Positions 8,461-13,046 of a DNA stretch of 13,046 nt are shown here, piece after piece (position 1 is the stretch's first letter; every line of letters starts with the position of its first letter). A model generated the notes under the pieces. That model did not search any database, was not told the DNA's origin, and saw only the letters and a list, made by a program, of their open reading frames with translations. This DNA is from an uncultured Hyphomicrobiales bacterium (GTDB lineage: Bacteria; Pseudomonadota; Alphaproteobacteria; Rhizobiales; Beijerinckiaceae). The translations under genes and the position numbers were made by a program. The stretch spans positions 1-13,046 of the forward strand of contig CAIWVR010000007.1 of assembly GCA_903916165.1 (NCBI GenBank), given 5' to 3'.

Positions 8461-9126
8461 CTAAAACGAAACCCCACGCTCTTTCAGCAAGCGTGCAATG
8501 CCCTCGCGCAAGTCGCCGATGCCTTCGCCGGTTTCCGACGAGGTGAACAGCACGTCGGGATGGGCGGCGGGGCGCTTGGCGAGGCCAGCGCGGACACCGT
8601 CGAGACGCGCCTCGATCTCCGACTTTTTCACTTCGTCCTTTTTGGTCAGCACGACCTGGTAGGACATGGCGGATGAATCCAGCAGGTCGAACATTTCGGT
8701 GTCGGGCGGCTTCAGGCCGTGGCGGCCGTCGACCAGCACGAAGACGCGCGCCAGCGAGGCGCGGCCACGCAAATAGGCGTGCATCAGCTGCGTCCAGGTC
8801 GAGATCTTCTCCTTCGACACCGCCGCAAAGCCATAGCCGGGCATATCGACGAGACGCATCGGCTCGGAGCCGGGGTCGCCCACCGTGAAGAAGTTCAGCT
8901 GCTGCGTGCGGCCCGGCGTGTTCGACGTGCGCGCCAGCGCCTTGCGGCCCGTCAGCGCATTGAGCAAAGACGACTTGCCGACGTTGGAGCGCCCGGCGAA
9001 GGCCACTTCGGTGGGGCCCATCGGCGGCAGGCCGTCGATCTTGGCCGCAGCCCAGATGAATTCGCAATTGCCGGCAAATAGCTTGCGTCCGCGTTCGTGC
9101 AGATCGTCGGGATCGGTCGTGCTCAT
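8461..9126 (-). CDS. engB: Ribosome-biogenesis GTP-binding protein EngB (YihA/YsxC)
   Basis: An essential GTPase of the TrmE-Era-EngA-EngB-Septin class, needed for late assembly of the large ribosomal subunit. The 221 residues show G1 GRSNVGKSS (45-53), the G2 region [12 protein letters not shown] (69-80), G3 DMPGYG (94-99), G4 TKKD (161-164) and G5 SSETG (196-200). The ATG at 9126 is preferred over in-frame upstream starts because AAGGGA lies about 6 bases ahead of it and the family block begins soon after. It follows yidC after 65 bases that hold a GC-rich hairpin. The rpmH-rnpA-yidC-engB order is common in Alphaproteobacteria. Confidence 0.94.
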   Translation of the reverse strand: MSTTDPDDLHERGRKLFAGNCEFIWAAAKIDGLPPMGPTEVAFAGRSNVGKSSLLNALTGRKALARTSNTPGRTQQLNFFTVGDPGSEPMRLVDMPGYGFAAVSKEKISTWTQLMHAYLRGRASLARVFVLVDGRHGLKPPDTEMFDLLDSSAMSYQVVLTKKDEVKKSEIEARLDGVRAGLAKRPAAHPDVLFTSSETGEGIGDLREGIARLLKERGVSF

Positions 9127-9144
9127 GATCGTCCCTTTCAGGGG

Positions 9145-9181
9145 CGCGCGCGGCAGGTCCCACATGGGCCGTCCGCGCGCG
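9145..9181. other. GC-rich hairpin between yidC and engB
   Basis: CGCGCGCGG (9145-9153) and CCGCGCGCG (9173-9181) form a perfect 9-bp stem. Inside it CCC (9159-9161) can pair with GGG (9166-9168). No T-run follows. It lies 10 bases after the yidC stop and ends 18 bases before the engB start, so it may protect the yidC transcript or lower downstream expression. Confidence 0.4.
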
Positions 9182-9191
9182 GGGAGCTGTG

Positions 9192-11021
9192 TCAGCTCGA
9201 GGCCTTCTTGCCGCCCAGCAGACCCGTGAGATTGTCCCACAGTTCAACCTTCACGCCGGCGCGCTTCATGATGAAATATTGCTGTGTCACCGACAGCGTG
9301 TTGTTCCACGTCCAATAGATGACGAGGCCGGCCGGGAAGGTGCCCAGCATGAAGGTGAACAGCACCGGCATCCAGGTGAACATCTGCTTCTGGACCGGAT
9401 CGGTCGGCTCGGGGTTCATCTTCATCTGGACGAACATCGACACGCCCATGATCAGCGGCCAGATGCCGATGGCGAGGAATTGGCCGACCATCGGCAAATG
9501 TGTCGGATCGAACGGGAGCAGGCCGAAGAGATTGAAGAGGTTTGTCGGATCCGGCGCCGAGAGATCGTGAATCCAGCCGAAGAAGGGCGCGTGGCGCATC
9601 TCGAGCGTGATGAAGATCACCTTGTAGAGGGCGAAGAACACCGGGATCTGGACAACCACCGGCAGGCAGCCCGCGATCGGGTTGATCTGCTCGCGGCGGT
9701 AGAGCTCCATCAGCTCCTGCTGCTGCTTCTGCTTGTCGTCAGGGAAGCGCTCGCGGATCGCCGTCATTTCCGGCTGCGCGGCCTTCATCTTCGCCATCGA
9801 CAGATAGGAGCGGTTGGCGAGCGGGTAGAAAACCGTCTTGACCAGCACGGTGACGATCAGGATCGCAACACCGAAATTGCCGACCCACTTGTAGATCAGG
9901 TCGATCAGTTTGAAGAGCGGCTTGGTGATGAAATAGAACCAGCCCCAGTCGATCATCAGGTCGAAGTTCTTGATGCCATACTGCACCTGATAACCGTCGA
10001 TTGCCTGGATTTCCTTGGCACCCGCGAACAGGCGCGTGGTCGTCACGTCGGCGCTGGCTCCGGGCGCGATCGTGTGGACGTCCTCCAGAAGGTCGGTCTG
10101 GTAAATGCGGTTGGCGCCCTGCGGCCCATTGGCCGAGAAACGGGCCTTGAAAGGCTCATCCTGGGCCGGGACGATGGCGGTCGCCCAATATTTGTCGGTG
10201 AAGCCGAGCCAGCCGGAGGTGCCCTCGACGAGCTTGGTCGCCTTGGTTTCCTTCTCGACGCCGTCATAGGTCAGCTCGATGATGCGCGAGTCGCCGATAA
10301 TGCCGAGCAGGCCTTCATGCAGCACGGCATAGCCGTCCGTCTTCGGCTTGCCGTGACGCGAGATCAGCGCATAGGGGAACACAGACGCCGCCTGCGCGCC
10401 CTTGTTGTCGACGCTCTCCTTGATCGCAAACATATAGCGGTCGTCGATCGAGATGGTGCGCCTGAAGACGAGGCCCTGGCCATTGTCCCAGCTCAGTTCA
10501 ACCGGCGTCGCAGGAGTCAGCTTCTGCGTATTCGCGGTCCAGACCGTATTGGCGTTCGGCAAGGCCAGATTGGCACCGGGCGCGCCGACATAGCCAGTTT
10601 CCGCGTAATAGGGATTTTCTGAGCCGAGCGGCGACAGCAGCACGATCATCGGGCTCTTGGGGTCGATCGTCTCGCGGTAGTTTTTCAGGGACACGTCGTC
10701 GATGCGGCCACCCTTCAGGGCGATCGAGCCGGTGAGCGCGGGTGTATCGATGGAGATGCGCGGCGACAGGGCGAGCGCCTGCTCGCGTGTGCGGATGACC
10801 TGCGCCGGTTCGCCAGGCACGCTGGCGAGGCTCGGACTTCCCGGATTGGCGGCCGGTGCAGTTCCGGTCGTGGCATTGGGCAGGGACGATTGCTGCGAGG
10901 CAGTCTGCGCAGCCTGACGCGCGGCGTCCATCTTCGGGGCACCGTAGAAATAATTCCACCCGAGCAGGACGACGAGCGACAGGCCAATGGCGAGGAAAAG
11001 GTTCTTTTGTTCGCTGGTCAT
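9192..11021 (-). CDS. yidC: Membrane protein insertase YidC
   Basis: Inserts and folds inner-membrane proteins, alone or with SecYEG. The 609 residues have a first membrane helix at about 7-25 and a Pro/Ala/Ser-rich linker (about 35-75). The large periplasmic P1 domain spans about 85-345. The conserved Oxa1/YidC core follows, with five helices at about 358-378, 382-404, 452-474, 512-532 and 547-577. Landmarks are [20 protein letters not shown] (399-418), the cytoplasmic helical hairpin (about 410-447), and [20 protein letters not shown] (447-466). K395 occupies the place of the E. coli groove arginine R366 by eye alignment. Length is normal for Gram-negative YidC. The gene lies directly after rnpA with a 54-base gap; no yidD was seen between them. 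Confidence 0.97.
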   Translation of the reverse strand: MTSEQKNLFLAIGLSLVVLLGWNYFYGAPKMDAARQAAQTASQQSSLPNATTGTAPAANPGSPSLASVPGEPAQVIRTREQALALSPRISIDTPALTGSIALKGGRIDDVSLKNYRETIDPKSPMIVLLSPLGSENPYYAETGYVGAPGANLALPNANTVWTANTQKLTPATPVELSWDNGQGLVFRRTISIDDRYMFAIKESVDNKGAQAASVFPYALISRHGKPKTDGYAVLHEGLLGIIGDSRIIELTYDGVEKETKATKLVEGTSGWLGFTDKYWATAIVPAQDEPFKARFSANGPQGANRIYQTDLLEDVHTIAPGASADVTTTRLFAGAKEIQAIDGYQVQYGIKNFDLMIDWGWFYFITKPLFKLIDLIYKWVGNFGVAILIVTVLVKTVFYPLANRSYLSMAKMKAAQPEMTAIRERFPDDKQKQQQELMELYRREQINPIAGCLPVVVQIPVFFALYKVIFITLEMRHAPFFGWIHDLSAPDPTNLFNLFGLLPFDPTHLPMVGQFLAIGIWPLIMGVSMFVQMKMNPEPTDPVQKQMFTWMPVLFTFMLGTFPAGLVIYWTWNNTLSVTQQYFIMKRAGVKVELWDNLTGLLGGKKASS

Positions 11022-11075
11022 GTCTTGGCCTGGTGTCTTCTTATGGAGAGTGCGTGGAACGGGCGGACGTCTGGA

Positions 11076-11534
11076 TCAGGAAGTGGGCGTGCCTGGCCTT
11101 GCGGCGAGGCGCTTGTCGATCCGCTTCACCGAGCGGGCGACATCGTCTTTCAGGTTGGCGAACAGGCGCGCAAGCGCTTCCCGTCGGGCAACGATCACAT
11201 AATCGCGCGCTGCACCATCCGCCAATTCGTCGCGCGCGAGGCCCGATAGGCGCAAAGCCTCGCGCAGCCTGCGGCGGATGCGATTGCGGACGACGGAATT
11301 GCCGGTCTTTTTGGTGACGGTGAGGCCGAAGCGGCGGATCGGGTGGTCCGAAGTGCGGATAATGGCCTGAAGCGTGAAGGCGGGCTCGTGCATGCGGGCC
11401 CCCTTGGCGACGGCGAGAAACTCGGACCGTTCTGTGAGCCGGACGAAAGCCGCAGGCTCAACCCCGCGAGATGCTGTTGCTCCCGCCGGGCTGTTCTTGT
11501 CGAGGTCTCGGCTGTCGCCTGCTTGGCCGTTCAT
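11076..11534 (-). CDS. rnpA: Ribonuclease P protein component
   Basis: The protein subunit that helps RNase P RNA mature tRNA 5' ends. The conserved domain runs from about residue 32 (RLTERSEFLAVAKG) to about 145. It has FGLTVTKKTGNSVVRNRIRRR around 69-89, including the RNR signature at 83-85. The 152 residues are longer than the usual 115-130 because about 30 residues precede the conserved start. No ATG, GTG or TTG lies between codon 1 and codon 47 in this frame, so the extension appears genuine unless a rarer start is used. No clear ribosome binding site is seen. It follows rpmH after 53 bases, the near-universal rpmH-rnpA pairing. Confidence 0.93.
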   Translation of the reverse strand: MNGQAGDSRDLDKNSPAGATASRGVEPAAFVRLTERSEFLAVAKGARMHEPAFTLQAIIRTSDHPIRRFGLTVTKKTGNSVVRNRIRRRLREALRLSGLARDELADGAARDYVIVARREALARLFANLKDDVARSVKRIDKRLAARPGTPTS

Positions 11535-11587
11535 GGCTGAGTGTCCATGGGCCGGGCTCCCCTTGCGCGAGACCCGCGCAGCCGCAA

Positions 11588-11722
11588 TCAGGCCGAGAGG
11601 CGCTTGCGACCGCGCGCGCGACGGGCAGCAATGATGCGACGGCCGCCGACGGTGGCCATACGGCTACGGAAGCCATGGCGGCGCTTGCGCACGATCTTGG
11701 AGGGTTGGTAAGTCCGCTTCAC
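11588..11722 (-). CDS. rpmH: 50S ribosomal protein L34
   Basis: A 44-residue highly basic protein reading [18 protein letters not shown] at the start and [10 protein letters not shown] at the end, the classic L34 sequence and length. It is a structural protein of the large ribosomal subunit. The start is a GTG at 11722, with GGAG about 8 bases upstream. It is the first gene of rpmH-rnpA-yidC-engB. Other open frames across this stretch are shadows. Confidence 0.97.
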   Translation of the reverse strand: MKRTYQPSKIVRKRRHGFRSRMATVGGRRIIAARRARGRKRLSA

Positions 11723-11768
11723 GGGTCTGCTCCGGTTTAAGTGGGAACGCCGCAGCCGCCTGTTTCGT

Positions 11769-11797
11769 CAGGCTTTTGGGCTTTCCAAATGGGTCAA
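11769..11797 (-). promoter_or_regulatory. Weak candidate promoter for rpmH
   Basis: On the minus strand CTTGACC supplies a good -35 (TTGACC, 11797-11792). After 17 bases the -10 position holds AGCCTG, a poor match. A start near 11762 would leave a 40-base leader. A strong ribosomal promoter is expected in this region, but the sequence supports only the -35. Confidence 0.28.
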
Positions 11798-11933
11798 GGT
11801 GGCCGCCGCTTCCATCCGCCGGGCCGCGCGGGGCGGCATGCAAAGAGGAACGACGTCGGCGCGTGCCGAATTCGCTGGCGCGCTTATAGGGGCAGAGCTG
11901 CGGCGAAGTCAATTGAGGATCGAGTCTTCAACA

Positions 11934-11959
11934 GGCGCTTGCGCCATGCCAGACTGGCA
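11934..11959. promoter_or_regulatory. Paired palindromes upstream of the cupin gene
   Basis: GGCGC-TT-GCGCC (11934-11945) is followed one base later by TGCCAGACTGGCA (11947-11959), a perfect 6-bp inverted repeat around one central base. The second is of the size and symmetry of a dimeric repressor site and lies 48 bases before the cupin ATG. The regulator is not identifiable from the sequence. Confidence 0.4.
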
Positions 11960-12007
11960 CTCCAGACGATCGCCCCGCAAGCGGGTGACGCAGAGGGAGA
12001 GTAACAT

Positions 12008-12529
12008 ATGAGCGAGCGCAAGCCGCAAGTCATTCGACGCATTGTCACGGGCCACGATTCGAGCGGCACGGCCAAGGTGCTGATCGACGCGCCGGCCACC
12101 AACACAAAATCCTCGCGGCCGGGCCAATATTCGACCCTGGTGTGGTGCACGGATGACGCCCCCGCGACCATGCCCATTGGCGACGACGCCGAAGACATGG
12201 GCGCGCGCGTTCTGGGCACCTATCCACCCGAGCGCGGCACCCGCTTCATGATCGCCGAATATCCGCCCGGCAACACGCCGCGCCGCCACCGCACCGAGAC
12301 CATCGACTACATCATCGTCCTGTCGGGCGAGATCGAGATGGACCTTGACGGCGACGAGAAGGTCACGATGGGGCCTGGTGACATCATGATCCAGCGCGGC
12401 ACCTACCATGCCTGGCGCAACAAGGGCCCCGACGTCTGCCGCATGGCTTTCGTTCTGGTGGACGCGGTGCCGCTGGACATCGGCGACGCCGTGAAGCGCG
12501 GTGAAGGTGTGGGGGCCCGGCACGGCTAG
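12008..12529 (+). CDS. Single-domain cupin protein of unknown function
   Basis: 173 residues with one conserved cupin_2 barrel in the C-terminal half. Motif 1 is represented by PRRHRTETIDYIIVLSGEIE (91-110, with H94 and E97 as possible metal ligands) and motif 2 by PGDIMIQRGTYHAWRNKG (123-140, with H134). The first histidine pair of the classic HxH is replaced by HR, so metal binding is uncertain. The N-terminal half, beginning IRRIVTGHDSSGTAKV, is typical of a group of small cupins in proteobacteria and actinobacteria with no assigned reaction. The ATG at 12008 has GGGAG 8 bases upstream. It is divergent from rpmH and stands alone; palindromes upstream suggest it is regulated. Confidence 0.8.
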   Translation: MSERKPQVIRRIVTGHDSSGTAKVLIDAPATNTKSSRPGQYSTLVWCTDDAPATMPIGDDAEDMGARVLGTYPPERGTRFMIAEYPPGNTPRRHRTETIDYIIVLSGEIEMDLDGDEKVTMGPGDIMIQRGTYHAWRNKGPDVCRMAFVLVDAVPLDIGDAVKRGEGVGARHG

Positions 12530-12540
12530 GGGGCTGGTAT

Positions 12541-12682
12541 CTCCTTCTCCCGCGCTGGCGGGAGAAGGTGCACCGCGCAGCGGGGCGGATGAGGGCGGTT
12601 CAACCGGCGCAGCGTTTCAGGGTCGGCACCCTCACCCGTCTGCCTGCGGCAGCCACTCCCTCCGGCCAGCGCGTGAGAGGGA
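12541..12682. repeat. Multi-hairpin intergenic repeat between cupin and hisZ
   Basis: An 11-bp perfect stem, CCTTCTCCCGC (12543-12553) with GCGGGAGAAGG (12558-12568) and a GCTG loop, opens the element. GATGAGGG near 12588 can pair imperfectly with CCCTCACC near 12629. CTGCC-TGC-GGCAG (12640-12652) makes a small hairpin, and TCCCTC (12657-12662) pairs with GAGGGA (12677-12682). This type, with its CTTCTCCC arms and GGATGAGGG/CCCTCACCC core, is, from memory, a familiar high-copy intergenic element in many proteobacteria. It starts 11 bases after the cupin stop and may act as a transcript 3' end. Confidence 0.65.
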
Positions 12683-12787
12683 CGAACGCCCCCCGCTCAC
12701 CCCTCGCTCCCGCCCCTTTCACTTATTTCCCCAAAACCCGTCGCATCCTGGACCTGGCCTTGCTACAAGCAGGGCTATTTTTCTCAG
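12683..12787. other. Leader region before hisZ, no gene seen
   Basis: Together with the repeat element this makes a 258-base gap between the cupin stop and hisZ. The part from 12683 has a pyrimidine-rich stretch and no recognisable gene. A hisZ promoter is expected here, but I could not find a convincing -35/-10 pair. Confidence 0.4.
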
Positions 12788-13046
12788 ATGGGGATGCGGG
12801 ACGTGGACAGCAAAGGACAGGGCGCAGCGGAGCGTCTCGAGGCGGCGGGACGGCGTGAGGCCGTGCTGGCGCATCTGGTTGCCGCCGGCTTTCCGCGCAC
12901 CGAGCCATCGGTCCTGCAGCCGGCCTCTGTCTTCCTCGACCAGGCGGGCGAGGACATTCGTGGCCGTATCTATCTGACCTCCGACGCCTCGGGTGCCGAA
13001 TATTGCCTGCGGCCGGAATATACGATCCCGGTCTGCCGGGCCTATC
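12788..13046 (+). CDS. hisZ: ATP phosphoribosyltransferase regulatory subunit HisZ, N-terminal part (cut by window edge)
   Basis: HisZ is a histidyl-tRNA-synthetase-like paralogue that joins short-form HisG to make the histidine-feedback-controlled first enzyme of histidine synthesis. About 86 residues are visible. A charged N-terminal helix is followed by [20 protein letters not shown] and [20 protein letters not shown], which correspond to class II synthetase motif regions. [11 protein letters not shown] distinguishes HisZ from HisS (LRPEGT). The start is either ATG 12788 or ATG 12794, two codons apart, with no decisive ribosome binding site. hisG would be expected just beyond the window; it cannot be checked here. 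Confidence 0.87.
   Translation, partial: MGMRDVDSKGQGAAERLEAAGRREAVLAHLVAAGFPRTEPSVLQPASVFLDQAGEDIRGRIYLTSDASGAEYCLRPEYTIPVCRAY

Larger units (their letters stand above)
11723..12007. other. Divergent intergenic region rpmH / cupin
   Basis: 285 bases without a supportable gene. The open frames on both strands lack homology signals, and one overlaps rpmH. It should hold the rpmH promoter (minus) and the cupin promoter (plus). Apart from the rpmH -35 candidate and the palindromes at 11934-11959, nothing clear was seen; no convincing cupin -35/-10 pair was found. Confidence 0.5.

Noticed and set aside
8291..9247. N-terminal extension of argB in the same frame to 9247.
   Set aside because: It covers the repeat element and an out-of-frame reading of engB. 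ArgB has normal length from 8290 with a ribosome binding site.
9189..10622. Plus-strand 477-codon frame antisense to yidC, rich in His, Arg and Asp.
   Set aside because: Its composition is what the complement of a GC-rich gene produces, and yidC is certain on the minus strand.
11954..11970. TGGCAC before the cupin gene as the -24 half of a sigma-54 promoter.
   Set aside because: The -12 position reads GA rather than GC at the required spacing, and the hexamer is already part of a perfect palindrome.
11723..12007. A replication origin next to rpmH, as in some gammaproteobacteria.
   Set aside because: No cluster of DnaA boxes, no dnaA or dnaN gene and no AT-rich stretch is seen, and in Alphaproteobacteria rpmH is not usually at the origin.
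12501..12977. Plus-strand 158-codon frame spanning the cupin end, the repeat element and hisZ.
   Set aside because: Low-complexity Pro/Arg/Ser content derives from the repeat and from hisZ read out of frame.

Overview
The window reads as chromosome of a high-GC alphaproteobacterium, most probably of the Rhizobiales (Hyphomicrobiales). The grounds are the gene order (rpmH-rnpA-yidC-engB-argB, a HAD nucleotidase, then dapD/dapE opposed to def-fmt-truA), the protein sequences, a LexA box of the alphaproteobacterial direct-repeat type, and two interspersed repeats of kinds common in that class. I do not assign a genus.

Layout: (1) 1-894, minus: the N-terminal two-thirds or so of rmuC, cut by the window edge. 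(2) 895-1017: a divergent control region with a perfect GAAC-N7-GAAC LexA-type box next to rmuC and a good sigma-70 promoter for def. (3) 1018-3222, plus: def-fmt-truA, nearly overlapping, for formyl-methionine removal, initiator tRNA formylation and tRNA pseudouridylation. (4) 3251-5747, minus: dapD, a four-helix DUF805 membrane protein, and dapE, joined by 1- and 4-base overlaps; this is the succinylase route to diaminopimelate and lysine. (5) 5809-6536, minus: an MqsR-type RNase toxin and an MqsA-type antitoxin, apparently inserted in the housekeeping block; the toxin gene is about 49% GC. (6) 6616-8290, minus: a HAD pyrimidine 5'-nucleotidase and argB. (7) 8361-8459: a palindromic repeat element. 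(8) 8461-11722, minus: rpmH-rnpA-yidC-engB, covering ribosome, RNase P, membrane insertion and ribosome assembly. (9) 11723-12007: a divergent intergenic region. (10) 12008-12529, plus: a single-domain cupin of unknown role. (11) 12541-12682: a multi-hairpin intergenic repeat. (12) 12788 to the end, plus: the start of hisZ, the regulatory subunit of the first histidine enzyme.

Most of the window is conserved housekeeping sequence. The parts that stand out are the mqsRA pair, whose antitoxin has no cysteine and so cannot form the zinc site of E. coli MqsA; the palindromes in front of the toxin; the LexA box between rmuC and def; and the DUF805 gene held inside the dap operon. No CRISPR array, tRNA, rRNA, insertion sequence or prophage gene was seen. 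I did not find a wholly undescribed system.
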